A stretch of DNA of 64,000 nucleotides from Thiotrichaceae bacterium (GTDB lineage: Bacteria > Pseudomonadota > Gammaproteobacteria > Beggiatoales > Beggiatoaceae). Both the position numbers and the translations under genes were made by a program. The DNA is taken from the NCBI GenBank assembly GCA_011391085.1, contig JAABRD010000001.1:62001-126000 (forward strand), in the 5' to 3' direction. The first letter of the stretch is position 1, and each line of letters starts with the position of its first letter. This document shows positions 47,781 through 56,118 of the stretch, one piece after another. Under the pieces are notes generated by a model. That model worked only from the letters and a program-made list of their open reading frames with translations, was not told where the DNA came from and ran no database searches.

Positions 47781-47910
47781 GTCTGAATCAGAATTTTCAG
47801 AATTTTAGAATTTTCAGAATGGTTGTGAATTTTCTTATGGTGGTCTAAATCGGAATTTTCAGAATGATTTATTCTGTTCATTCTAAAATTCTGCAAATTC
47901 TGATTCAGAA
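47781..47910. mobile_element. Family C MITE, 130 bp, downstream copy
   Basis: GTCTGAATCAGAATT at the left end and AATTCTGATTCAGA at the right; five differences from the copy at 46881-47010. The pair encloses the toxin-antitoxin module. The rest of the gap (47911-48118) contains two copies of the 24-bp motif ending CAAGTATAATGGT around a family G palindrome. Confidence 0.88.
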
Positions 47911-48035
47911 GTGTTACAAAATTAATGGCATTTCCTTACCAACTCGTTAGAAATCAAGTATAATGGTCAAGTGAGAAGTTTGTCAAGAGTTTGGGGGAGT
48001 CCAAGACAGGTCTTGGACTCCATTCGGACATGTTA

Positions 48036-48063
48036 TTCCAATTCATTGGAAATCAAGTATAAT
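48036..48063 (+). promoter_or_regulatory. Possible promoter for the zeta-toxin remnant
   Basis: TATAAT at 48058-48063 with TTCCAA at 48036-48041, 16 nt apart; the same TATAAT-bearing sequence is repeated at about 47935-47971. The -35 match is poor. Confidence 0.35.
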
Positions 48064-48118
48064 GGTTAAGAACGTTTGTTCACTGGACACGAGTCAAAAT
48101 TAGGTATTATGCCAGACG

Positions 48119-48292
48119 ATGAATAAAAAAAACCTATTGATTATCGCAGGCGCCAATGGTTCTGGTAAAACGACAGTTGCCCCCTTTTTATATCCACTTT
48201 ATAATATTGAAGAGTCGGTAAATCCTGACTTGATTGCGGCCGGTTTGTCATTACATCCAGAAACCGTCGCTTTAACGGAGATTCTAATATGA
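48119..48292 (+). pseudogene. Zeta-toxin-like ATPase, N-terminal remnant
   Basis: 57 residues, MNKKNLLIIAGANGSGKTTV, then NPDLIAAGLSLHPETVAL. This is the P-loop start of zeta-toxin-like kinases, normally about 190 residues. The frame ends after ETVAL, where the family would continue with the substrate-binding helix, so most of the gene is deleted. The stop codon overlaps the ATG of the next gene (ATGA), as in intact modules. Confidence 0.75.
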
Positions 48293-48477
48293 TTGAAATA
48301 GAACGATTGCAAGAAGCGTTTCGACAGGCGAGGGAACGGGCTATCAAAATTCATGAAGCGTTGGAAGTTCCGTACATCACCTCGCACCATGGGCAAGTGG
48401 TGGAAATGTTGCACGGTGAGATAATACGAGTCATTGAACCCAACCGCTTTGGGAATGAGAGGGCCTCCTCGTCTTAG
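48289..48477 (+). CDS. Small protein of zeta-toxin modules
   Basis: 62 residues; the stretch LQEAFRQARERAIKIHEALEVPYI followed by HHGQVVEM resembles the small partner proteins found beside zeta-type toxins (pattern ALREAARRALRRHKRLG and WRDGKVV). It may act as antitoxin. Since the toxin is broken, it may be a leftover. It starts in the stop codon of the remnant upstream. No membrane segment or signal peptide. Confidence 0.55.
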   Translation: MIEIERLQEAFRQARERAIKIHEALEVPYITSHHGQVVEMLHGEIIRVIEPNRFGNERASSS

Positions 48478-48563
48478 TCAGCTTAACCTCTCAGGTAAAC
48501 CAGATAGGGTGGACAAGGTGTTGTTATTTTCCACCCTGCCTGGACCTCTCCTTCATACTCTCC

Positions 48564-48815
48564 TCAGCCCACTTGCACCAACGCCCCCCGTTTTCGTTTT
48601 GGTGGATCATTCGCCGCTTCCTGTTCAACCAAGTCTCCCACGGACGACGTAAGAATCACAAACGTTTCCCGCACTTGATTCCCCTCCTCTGTGCCTGTAC
48701 CTTCGACTTGTACATATTCCGGGTCTAACATCCATACCACTTCTTGAGCTAGATTCGCCGCGGCAAATTCTGCATCCCAAGATTTACGTTCTTGAATATA
48801 TTCGTCAAACGTCAT
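48564..48815 (-). CDS. Small acidic hypothetical protein
   Basis: An 83-residue soluble protein opening MTFDEYIQERKSWDAEFA and rich in Glu. A GGAG sequence stands 9 nt before ATG at 48815. I do not recognise a family; the end is PPKRKRGALVQVG. It lies on the same strand as the PIN module downstream of it in map order, separated by 68 nt. It may be a small antitoxin-like protein or a leftover. Confidence 0.45.
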   Translation of the reverse strand: MTFDEYIQERKSWDAEFAAANLAQEVVWMLDPEYVQVEGTGTEEGNQVRETFVILTSSVGDLVEQEAANDPPKRKRGALVQVG

Positions 48816-48883
48816 CAGTTTTTCTCCGGTTAAGATAATCTCGTTTTCGTTGTTTCTACACATGGCCTAGAAACAAGATAAAT

Positions 48884-49069
48884 TCAGGATGTTACGGAAG
48901 AGAGTGTCGCAGGACGTAACTTGATATGATACTGATTTATCAGATTCTCGGCAACTTCTTTCAAGTTCTTCAAATATTCTTCATCGGTCCACTGACTTCT
49001 TTCCAAACGACATTGTTCTTTCCAGTCACGGACTTCCAGTAGTGAGGGTTCTTCTTGATAGTTAGTCAT
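48884..49069 (-). CDS. Small hypothetical protein coupled to a PIN toxin
   Basis: A 61-residue acidic protein, MTNYQEEPSLLEVRDWKEQC to TLSSVTS. Its start overlaps the stop of the PIN gene by 8 nt, so the two are translated together. In position it would be the antitoxin, although antitoxins usually come first. No helix-turn-helix or ribbon-helix-helix motif is plain. Confidence 0.55.
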   Translation of the reverse strand: MTNYQEEPSLLEVRDWKEQCRLERSQWTDEEYLKNLKEVAENLINQYHIKLRPATLSSVTS

Positions 49070-49538
49070 GGTTCATCACCTCTAAAGGGGTAATCAGTTC
49101 TAATTTCTTGACATAACCTTCTGCCAAGTTAACCGCATTGATTTTGGTCATCTTGTTGAGGTTAGCCAAATGTTTTAAATTCCAACTAATGAGGGCTTCC
49201 AGTTCGTACACAGTTGCCACCGCCGCATGGGTGGCGTCGGCTTCGGCGGTAGCAGGCAATACACCTTGTGCAAGATATTGGTTAACCAAGTGTAGTACCG
49301 CCGCATTAATTTGCAGTTTTTCGGGTTGATATTCAGAAATGAGGTTAGAGAGTAATTCTCTTTTTTTCAAAGAGGCCCTGGCAATTTCTTTAAACACCAT
49401 ATCTGACACAAAGATGTCATAGACACCTTGCTTAAGTTGTTCAAAAAATTGCACGGTAGCAACCTGTTTATCTGCCGCGTCATCGGCAAAGTAGAAATTC
49501 CAAACGGAAGTTTCTAAATAGAGTTTTAGTTTTTTCAT
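49062..49538 (-). CDS. PIN-domain ribonuclease, probable toxin
   Basis: A 158-residue PIN domain protein. The N-terminal LKLYLETSVWNFYFADD carries the first acidic residue (Glu) and the ETSVWN motif of this PIN subgroup; VSDMVFKEI, TAEADATHAAVATV and ALISWNLKHLANLNK follow with further acidic residues. It probably acts as a metal-dependent RNase toxin. The overlapping small gene (48884-49069) is its only close partner. Upstream (higher coordinates) lies a family A element. Confidence 0.8.
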   Translation of the reverse strand: MKKLKLYLETSVWNFYFADDAADKQVATVQFFEQLKQGVYDIFVSDMVFKEIARASLKKRELLSNLISEYQPEKLQINAAVLHLVNQYLAQGVLPATAEADATHAAVATVYELEALISWNLKHLANLNKMTKINAVNLAEGYVKKLELITPLEVMNHD

Positions 49539-49607
49539 AGTGGGTTACTATTGTAATGAGTTATTCTAACATAACGACCTAGCAAATACAACAAGTACAA
49601 CAAGCGG

Positions 49608-49759
49608 TATAGTAATATTCCCCCAAACCTGTACGATTCGCGCTTTCGCGCAATAAGAATTATTGCGCAACCAGGCACCGCAACATAGCGGGCGCACGGC
49701 GCAATAATTCTTATTGCGCTCCAGTGGATAAGGTACAAATTTATGTGAATATTACTATA
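49608..49759. repeat. Family A element with ATTATTGCGC hairpin
   Basis: Ends TATAGTAATATTC and GAATATTACTATA; core GCAATAAGAATTATTGCGC and its complement. It fills part of the gap 49539-49937; the rest holds no visible gene. Confidence 0.8.
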
Positions 49760-49937
49760 TGAGTGCCCAGTGCTAAGTCATTTCTATTAAAGATTTCATG
49801 GAGAGACAGTTGTATAAAGGTCTTCGTTTCTTGTAAAATGAGTAACATGACCAGGCTAAACCCTAACTTGCATTGACGAGTCAATCATTTAGGGTTGACC
49901 CGAATTTTATTTATTGTTCACTCATTCATCATTTCTT

Positions 49938-50792
49938 ATGACCGCAAAACTCTTAGATGGCAAAGCCCTTGCCAATCATATTCGGCAAACGATACAACAA
50001 CAAGTTCAGGCACGTCTCGCCCAAGGATTACGTGCCCCCGGCCTCGCGGTAGTTTTAGTCGGAGAAAACCCGGCTTCACAAGTGTATGTGCGTCATAAAC
50101 GCAATGCGTGTGCCGAGGTAGGCATTGTTTCGAAAGCCTATAACCTTCCGTTAGACACTTCCCAGATGCAGTTACTCGATTTGTTAGATCAATTGAATGA
50201 AGACCCTGAGATAGACGGCATTTTGGTGCAATTGCCATTGCCGGCCCAGATTGACACGGAAACCGTTATCGAACGGATTGTGCCTCATAAAGATGTGGAC
50301 GGTTTTCATCCTTATAACGTGGGACGCCTCGTCTTACGAATGCCGCTGTTGCGTTCTTGTACGCCTAAAGGTATTATGACTCTGTTAGCCCATGCGAACC
50401 TCTCTTTAGAAGGACAAGATGCAATTATCATTGGACAATCCAATATCGTGGGTCGTCCAATGGCATTGGAATTACTAGCAGCGCGGTGTACCATCACCGT
50501 GTGTCATTCACGCACTCGCGAATTGGCCGCGAAAGTGCGCAATGCTGACCTGGTGGTCGTCGCTATCGGCAAACCACAACTGGTGACAGGAGATTGGATT
50601 AAACCAGGGGCCGTGGTAATAGATGTCGGCATGAATCGTTTAGACAATGGTCGCTTAGTAGGAGATGTTGACTTTGATTCCGTTTCTAAACACGCCAGTT
50701 GGATTACGCCCGTCCCCGGCGGAGTAGGACCAATGACGGTAGCGAGTTTATTGGAAAACACGTTACAAGCGGCACAGCCACGGACAATCTAG
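49938..50792 (+). CDS. folD: Bifunctional methylenetetrahydrofolate dehydrogenase/cyclohydrolase
   Basis: Interconverts 5,10-methylene- and 10-formyl-tetrahydrofolate with NADP, supplying one-carbon units for purines. 284 residues. The active-site Lys lies in [14 protein letters not shown], followed by [11 protein letters not shown] and [10 protein letters not shown]; the nucleotide-binding [10 protein letters not shown] and the end [16 protein letters not shown] are intact. I start at 49938 ([12 protein letters not shown]), which matches the family; a TTG eight codons upstream is less likely. purE and purK lie 5-8 kb away on the other strand. Confidence 0.96.
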   Translation: MTAKLLDGKALANHIRQTIQQQVQARLAQGLRAPGLAVVLVGENPASQVYVRHKRNACAEVGIVSKAYNLPLDTSQMQLLDLLDQLNEDPEIDGILVQLPLPAQIDTETVIERIVPHKDVDGFHPYNVGRLVLRMPLLRSCTPKGIMTLLAHANLSLEGQDAIIIGQSNIVGRPMALELLAARCTITVCHSRTRELAAKVRNADLVVVAIGKPQLVTGDWIKPGAVVIDVGMNRLDNGRLVGDVDFDSVSKHASWITPVPGGVGPMTVASLLENTLQAAQPRTI

Positions 50793-50868
50793 GAGTTCAA
50801 AGTGAGATTCCAGGAAGAGTTCAAAGCGTAGTTTTGAAAGACACAAAGCTACGCCTTGGACTCCTGTC
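50791..50868. repeat. Family G palindromes after folD
   Basis: AGGAGTTCAAAG..., then GAGTTCAAAGCGTAGTTTTG and its complement to CTTGGACTCCTG. The first repeat overlaps the folD stop codon. Confidence 0.65.
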
Positions 50869-50870
50869 CA

Positions 50871-51270
50871 TATAGTAATATAGCAATATTTCTTTAAATT
50901 TGTACGATTTCATCTGGAGCGCAATAAGAATTATTGCGCCCCCTGCGCCCGCGTAGCGTCACTGCCATTAAGTTAGGGTACGGTGGTGTGGAGGCTTTAG
51001 CCGGCCGGCGGTAGGCGCCCCGCAATTTTAGTGAGAAGTGATGCCTACGGCCGACCGGCTAAAGCCTCCACTCCACCGAAATTTTCCTTAACTTAATGAC
51101 ATTGCCGCGTAGCGTCGGCGCGAAGCGCAAGAATCAAGAATAATTTTGATAGCGTCCCAGATGGAATTGTACCAGTTTGGGGGACTCTCACTCTCTTGCG
51201 CGTAGCGCAGGGGGCGCAATAATTCTTATTGCGCTCCAGAGGGAACCGTACAATTTAATTGGAATATTAC
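50871..51270. repeat. Family A element with ATTATTGCGC hairpin and inserted family E element
   Basis: Left end TATAGTAATATAGCAATATT, right end GGAATATTAC. The hairpin GCAATAAGAATTATTGCGC is split by a 145-bp family E element (50961-51105) flanked by direct repeats. The gap 50793-51474 has no gene. Confidence 0.75.
50961..51105. mobile_element. Family E element nested in family A, with 11-bp direct repeats
   Basis: Starts ACTGCCATTAAGTTA and ends TAACTTAATGACATTGC. The flanks CGCGTAGCGTC at 50950-50960 and 51106-51116 are identical and look like a target duplication. Confidence 0.75.
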
Positions 51271-51450
51271 TAAGTAGTGAAGCAGAAATTTTCTGGTATA
51301 ATGACGCCCTTACCCTCACCCCCGGCCCCTCTCCCAGAGGGCGTGGGGAGAAAACCACCGATGTTGCCTGTCTCCCCTCTCCCTCTGGGAGAGGGGCCGG
51401 GGGTGAGGGCGACGATTGAAAATACCGTAAAAATTCTGCTTCGGTACTTA
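51271..51450. repeat. Family H element holding a family D palindrome
   Basis: Imperfect ends TAAGTAGTGAAGCAGAAATT and AATTCTGCTTCGGTACTTA flank a 97-bp family D palindrome (51313-51409). An end fragment of family H also lies at 8061-8106. Confidence 0.75.
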
Positions 51451-51474
51451 CAATAACAAATATAGGTGACCCCC

Positions 51475-53100
51475 ATGAGTAAAACCCCAGAACCACACAT
51501 CATCACTGACCTCCTTTGGCGTCTCAAAACTTTAAATAAAATTGGGATGGCCCTGTCCGCCGAAAAAGATGGTACCCGTCTGTTAGAAATGATTCTGAAA
51601 GGGGCTAAACAAATCGCTTATGCAGACGGGGGGACGTTATACACTCGTACCGAAGACCATCGACTCAAGTTTGAAACCATGTTGACTGACTCTCTCAAAC
51701 TTCATAGTGGGGGCACCAGCGGTGTTCCCATCCATTTACCGTCGTTGCCTTTATACAATGAACAAAGTCAACCCAACTTGGATAAAGTCGCCGTTTGTGC
51801 TGCCATCACTGGGAAGACGATCAATATTCCAGACGCTTACACAAATACCGAATTTGAATTTTCTGGCACCCGCGAGTTTGATAAGAAAACCGGTTATCGT
51901 TCCAAATCGTTCTTAACCGTGCCAATGAAAGATCACCATGATGAAGTGATTGGAGTTCTTCAACTCATCAATGCGTTAGACCCCGTAACTAGAGAAATTA
52001 CGGTGTTTGGGCAAGCCGAACAAGAACTGGTTGAATCCCTCGCTTCCCAAGCGGCGGTAGCCTTGTCCAATCAACGTTTGATAGAAGCACAACGACGCTT
52101 GTTTGATGCCTTCATTCAACTGATTGCCAAAGCCATTGATGATAAGTCTCCCTACACAGGTGGCCACTGTCGAAGAGTTCCAGAATTGACCATGATGTTA
52201 GCGGATGCCGCGACCAATACTAAAGTGGGTCCCTTAAAAGATTTCTCCTTGTCTGAAGAAGAACGTTACGCTTTGACCGTGGCTGGTTGGTTGCATGACT
52301 GTGGCAAAATCATCACCCCTGAACATATCATCGACAAAGCGACTAAATTGGAAACGATTTTTGACCGCATTCATTCGATTAACACCCGTTTTGAAGTGTT
52401 GAAACGGGATGCTGAAATTGCTATGTTACGGAAGCAAGTGGCAGCGTTACAACAAGGTGAAACAGTGACCCAGGACACGTTAAAAGACCAGCTGGCCCAG
52501 GAATGGCAAACGTTGGATGCTGAACGCCTGTTTCTTTATCAATGCAATTTGGGCACGGAATTTATGTCTGACAAACATAAAGAACGGGTACATCAGATAG
52601 CCAAACGTCGTTGGGTCGGTCCAGGAGGTCAAGAAACCCATTTTCTCACTGAGAATGAGGTACAAAATTTGACCATTGGCAGAGGCACCTTGACTGCTGA
52701 GGAACGGGGTATCGTCAACTACCATATTGTGGCTACCATTAACATGTTGGAATCGTTGCCTTATCCGTCCTCTCTTAAACAAGTGCCGGAGTATGCAGGT
52801 CGCCACCATGAACGTATGGATGGCAAAGGCTACCCATTGGGATTGACTCGCGAACAAATGTCGATACCAGCCCGCATCATGGGTATTGCCGATATTTTTG
52901 AAGCGTTAACCGCAAAAGATCGTCCTTATAAAGACCCAATGCGTTTATCCCAGGCGTTGACCATCTTGGGTAAAATGAAAGAAGACCAACACATTGACCC
53001 GGACTTATTCGATGTATTTATTCGTGAACAGGTCTATTTGCGGTATGCGGAAAAATTTTTAGATGCGGAACAAATTGATGTCCAGGAGTTCAAGGTGTAG
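51475..53100 (+). CDS. GAF and HD-GYP domain protein, probable c-di-GMP phosphodiesterase
   Basis: A 541-residue cytoplasmic protein. Residues about 12-195 are a GAF sensor domain (KQIAYADGGTLYTRTEDHRL to LASQAAVALSNQRL). The HD-GYP part starts near 205; HD occurs in AGWLHDCGKI, and HHERMDGKGYP, the HD-GYP signature with its GYP, comes near 448, followed by ARIMGIADIFEALTAKDRPYK. About 120 residues with a coiled coil separate the two halves, as in a known subgroup of long HD-GYP proteins. It probably breaks down cyclic di-GMP in response to a ligand at the GAF domain. I prefer ATG at 51475 over GTG at 51466. It stands alone. Confidence 0.9.
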   Translation: MSKTPEPHIITDLLWRLKTLNKIGMALSAEKDGTRLLEMILKGAKQIAYADGGTLYTRTEDHRLKFETMLTDSLKLHSGGTSGVPIHLPSLPLYNEQSQPNLDKVAVCAAITGKTINIPDAYTNTEFEFSGTREFDKKTGYRSKSFLTVPMKDHHDEVIGVLQLINALDPVTREITVFGQAEQELVESLASQAAVALSNQRLIEAQRRLFDAFIQLIAKAIDDKSPYTGGHCRRVPELTMMLADAATNTKVGPLKDFSLSEEERYALTVAGWLHDCGKIITPEHIIDKATKLETIFDRIHSINTRFEVLKRDAEIAMLRKQVAALQQGETVTQDTLKDQLAQEWQTLDAERLFLYQCNLGTEFMSDKHKERVHQIAKRRWVGPGGQETHFLTENEVQNLTIGRGTLTAEERGIVNYHIVATINMLESLPYPSSLKQVPEYAGRHHERMDGKGYPLGLTREQMSIPARIMGIADIFEALTAKDRPYKDPMRLSQALTILGKMKEDQHIDPDLFDVFIREQVYLRYAEKFLDAEQIDVQEFKV

Positions 53101-53140
53101 CTTTTTCTGCGTCGCTTGACAAAACACCTATGTTAATAAA

Positions 53141-53199
53141 TGAACTGGAGTGGAGGCTTTAGCCGGTGGGGATTGGCTAACGCCTCCACTCCAATTCAT
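53141..53199. repeat. GGAGTGGAGGCTTTAGCCGG palindrome
   Basis: TGAACTGGAGTGGAGGC and its complement GCCTCCACTCCAATTCA. It lies between the HD-GYP gene and the next gene pair. A TATAAT sequence follows at 53230-53235. Confidence 0.7.
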
Positions 53200-53268
53200 A
53201 GACTAAAATAGGTATTGCACACAAGGTAGTATAATTACTCAGAATTTTCTCACAGAGACTCTTCAATT

Positions 53269-53640
53269 ATGTTAATCGCCAATATTCCAGAAGCTTTACA
53301 ACACCATTTTGAACAGGCCGCCCATCTGCTTTACCAGACCGACGGAGTGAAACAGGCCTTAGTGGAAGCCATTGAATTATGGTTAACCCAACACCGTAAT
53401 CCTGTCATTGAAGCCGAGGCGAGGGCGAATAACCAAGCCTATCAAACTCTCCAAACGGAACTGGAACAAAAATACTTTGGGAAGTGGATTGTCATTGCCC
53501 ACGGTCAATTACAAGGGGTGGGAGACTCTATCGTGGAACTTAACCACCTAGCCAGTGATGCCCATCATCGAATTGTCATGCAAGTGGGTCAACGACATTC
53601 AGAAAAGGTAGAATTAGGATGGCAGATAGCATTCAACTAG
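53269..53640 (+). CDS. Small hypothetical protein (DUF5678-like)
   Basis: A 123-residue protein. The C-terminal half, YFGKWIVIAHGQLQGVGDSIVELNHLA, resembles the short DUF5678 motif (a strand-turn with a GKWVAV start and a VGxSxxE step). The N-terminal half is helical, MLIANIPEALQHHFEQAAHLLY, with no known motif. It overlaps the start of the protease gene by 22 nt, so the two are co-translated. Such small proteins often pair with retropepsin-like proteases; the role is not known. Confidence 0.6.
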   Translation: MLIANIPEALQHHFEQAAHLLYQTDGVKQALVEAIELWLTQHRNPVIEAEARANNQAYQTLQTELEQKYFGKWIVIAHGQLQGVGDSIVELNHLASDAHHRIVMQVGQRHSEKVELGWQIAFN

Positions 53641-54041
53641 CCTGTTGGTCCTCACCTGACTACTTGAACATCGGTATTCAGGTGAGAAATTTAGAGGGGC
53701 AATGGCACAGTGACAGAGAAGAAGTCGTGCCAATAGACACCGGTTATAATGGACAGTTGTTAGTTCCTTACCCACTGTTTGAAACTCTCAATCTCCATTG
53801 TTGGAGTTTAGCCGATTCTTCCAAGAAGATTATTGCGACTACGGTGACAGGACAAGTCATTCACTTGAGAGAAGCTTATGTGGAAGTCGTCATTCCTAAA
53901 ACCGGGGAGGTATATCAAGTTGTTGCACAAACTTTTATCGGAAACACTCGTTTCCTTATTGGCAGAGGATTTTTACGTTGTTTCAGAATCTTGTTTGATG
54001 GCCCAGCCCAGCAAACTTGTTTGTTAACGTTAGAAAATTGA
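53619..54041 (+). CDS. Retropepsin-like aspartic protease
   Basis: A 140-residue protein of clan AA. The active-site triad lies in VVPIDTGYNGQLLVPYPLFETL (residues about 37-58), with DTG in the usual setting; a second flap-like segment TTVTGQVIHLREAYVEVVIP and a hydrophobic-hydrophobic-Gly motif FLIGRGFLRCFRILFD complete the fold. A single-domain protein like this would act as a dimer, as retroviral proteases do. Small bacterial genes of this kind are common beside DUF5678-type partners. Substrate unknown. Confidence 0.75.
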   Translation: MADSIQLACWSSPDYLNIGIQVRNLEGQWHSDREEVVPIDTGYNGQLLVPYPLFETLNLHCWSLADSSKKIIATTVTGQVIHLREAYVEVVIPKTGEVYQVVAQTFIGNTRFLIGRGFLRCFRILFDGPAQQTCLLTLEN

Positions 54042-54067
54042 ATCGATAGACAAGTACCTGTGGAGTC

Positions 54068-54112
54068 TAAAGCAAAGCCAGGAGTCCAAAGCGTAGCTTT
54101 GGACTCCTGGCT
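54068..54112. repeat. Family G palindrome, convergent gap
   Basis: AAGCCAGGAGTCCAAAGCG and its complement between the convergent protease and methyltransferase genes; a likely two-way transcript end. Confidence 0.75.
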
Positions 54113-54120
54113 ATTAAACT

Positions 54121-55662
54121 CTAAGCCCTCAACACCCCTCCTCTAGCCAATAACTGCAACGAATCCTCCAACACTTGACCTAACACATTGCGCATATTAA
54201 CCTCCGCTAATTTCACGGCTTCGTTTGATTGTTCCACTTCAATGGCCAATTTGCCAGCCTTGATCCAACCTTGGAAGAGGTCCAGTAAGGCTTCCCGATC
54301 ATGGTTGCCATCCAAATAGGGCAATATTTGCAACGCGGTAATATCCTCGATGATAACCTCTTCACAACGTAAATTGGTCACTCTCTTCCGTTGTTGAACC
54401 TCCCAACGGGCTAATTGACTGGCCAGGGGACGCGGACTGACTGTCGTGACCAGACGTAGAGGAGAAGTATATAACTCAATTAACCCTTTCGTGTAAGCAA
54501 TCAGTAAGGCATTGGCAATGGCATATTCATCCGTCTGCGCTGGTGCCTGTCCAATCTGTTGACAAGCCTCTTCCACAATCTCGGCAAACGTGAAAGCCGC
54601 CGGCCAACGCCCGGCTAAATAACGGAAGGCAGCCTGAATGACAGGACTTTCCGTATTGAGAGTACCACGCTGATTTTGAAACGAATTATCGGTGATAGGT
54701 TGCAAAGAGGAAGCAATATAAAATTGCGAAATGACATCCGCAGAAATCGCCCGCCGTAAAGAAGTGCCTTGGTGACATAACAACGTATGTCGAAAATGGC
54801 GATTGCTTAAAAAGTCCATCACCTGTTCTTGATGGATGACATTGCGATTGAAAGCCTGCAACTTCTCAGCTACGGTGGACGGGAAATTGCCGGCTAACAT
54901 GGTGTGTAGATAGGCATCTCCTAAATAGGTTAAACCGAATACCTTCGCCCGTTCCGTAAATTGGTGAAAATAAACCGGTTTATTCTCCTCCTCCAAAAAC
55001 TCATGGAAGACAAAAGTGGACGGTAGCCCACTGAAATTTTTGATCTCCTCGGCAATGTGTTGACTATAAGCATCATTACTGGCCGCTGTACTCTCCAGCA
55101 AAAAAGTCAGTAAAGCCTTCAACTGAACTTCCCGTTGTTCCGGATCAGAAATGGTTGCTGTATGATAAAGCATCAAATCGCGCAAAGTGCTACGCATATT
55201 CCAGCCGGGTTTCGTGTTGTAACTGACATAAGCGACACCATTGGGAACGAGATGTTGTTGACACAGGTTGAGAATCTTATTTTGCACTGCCACGGGCACC
55301 CAGGAGTAAATACCGTGGGCAATGATATAGTCAAACTGGCCGATACTGTCATCTAAGTCTAAAATATTCTGGCATTGGAGTTGAATATTGGTCAAGCCCA
55401 CCGCATCAATCGTGGCCTTTCCTCTAGCGATGCGGGGAGGTGACAGATCAATTCCCAAACATTCTGACTGTGGTAGAGTGTAGGCGGAAGCAATGAGATT
55501 TCGCCCATCGCCACACCCCAATTCCAGCACACGACTGGTTTCTACAGGAGGAGGTGTCATGCCAAAGAACATAGCCACCGTGGCCAGACGGTCTGGTTGG
55601 GCGTAGGGCATGGCGTTAGAAGTATAAGGTAGTTCGTCGTAAGAAATTTTGGTAACGGGCAT
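54121..55662 (-). CDS. Class I SAM methyltransferase with regulatory domain
   Basis: A 513-residue protein. The N-terminal third is a SAM-dependent methyltransferase: TSRVLELGCGDGRNLIA (motif I, residues about 43-58), GIDLSPPRIARGKATI (motif II) and FDYIIAHGIYSWVP (motif IV). The middle holds the methyltransferase regulatory domain (RHTLLCHQGTSLRRAIS region near 285-305), and the last 150 residues a winged-helix-like part ending SLQLLARGGVLRA. This is the PF10119-type family found in plant-associated and sulfur bacteria, whose substrate is unknown. Transcription would start in a repeat-filled gap (55663-56118). Confidence 0.85.
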   Translation of the reverse strand: MPVTKISYDELPYTSNAMPYAQPDRLATVAMFFGMTPPPVETSRVLELGCGDGRNLIASAYTLPQSECLGIDLSPPRIARGKATIDAVGLTNIQLQCQNILDLDDSIGQFDYIIAHGIYSWVPVAVQNKILNLCQQHLVPNGVAYVSYNTKPGWNMRSTLRDLMLYHTATISDPEQREVQLKALLTFLLESTAASNDAYSQHIAEEIKNFSGLPSTFVFHEFLEEENKPVYFHQFTERAKVFGLTYLGDAYLHTMLAGNFPSTVAEKLQAFNRNVIHQEQVMDFLSNRHFRHTLLCHQGTSLRRAISADVISQFYIASSLQPITDNSFQNQRGTLNTESPVIQAAFRYLAGRWPAAFTFAEIVEEACQQIGQAPAQTDEYAIANALLIAYTKGLIELYTSPLRLVTTVSPRPLASQLARWEVQQRKRVTNLRCEEVIIEDITALQILPYLDGNHDREALLDLFQGWIKAGKLAIEVEQSNEAVKLAEVNMRNVLGQVLEDSLQLLARGGVLRA

Positions 55663-55672
55663 AATATGTTAG

Positions 55673-55744
55673 TGGATAGTGGATAGTGGATAGTGGATTT
55701 CTAGTGGATAGTGGATAGTGGATAGTGGATAGCGGATAGCGGAA
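55673..55744. repeat. Heptamer tandem repeat AGTGGAT
   Basis: About nine copies of AGTGGAT in two blocks, with small interruptions. It lies upstream of the methyltransferase start. The same heptamer in reverse occurs at 21450-21483. Confidence 0.8.
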
Positions 55745-55780
55745 AATCGGGAATGTCACGGTGGACTAGAGGCTAAAATC

Positions 55781-56007
55781 GCAATGTCATTAAGTTAAGG
55801 AAAACATAGCCGGAGTGGAAGCTTTAGCCGGCTGGAGTGGAGGCTTTAGCCGGTTGGCAGTCGGCACACTCGATGTCTCAAAACTAGGAGGACGCCTACC
55901 GCCGGCCGGCGGTGGGCGCCCCGCAATTTGAGTGGGGGGGTGATGCCTACGGCCGGCCGGCTAAAGCCTCCAGTCCACCGGGATTTTCCTTAACTTAATG
56001 GCATTGC
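55781..56007. repeat. Family E element, long form
   Basis: Left end GCAATGTCATTAAGTTAAGG, right end CCTTAACTTAATGGCATTGC, perfectly complementary but for one base. Several GGCTTTAGCCGG and GGCCGGCCGG arms repeat inside, so it is an E element that has itself been invaded. The gap 55663-56118 holds no gene. Confidence 0.75.
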
Positions 56008-56118
56008 GGCTAAAGCCTCCACTCCGGCTGAAGCCTCTAATCCGGTCTTTGTTTTTCTGTTCTTTTCTCCCCCTTTCCCCTCTCCATAATATACTTCACA
56101 AACATCATAGTTCAGTTC

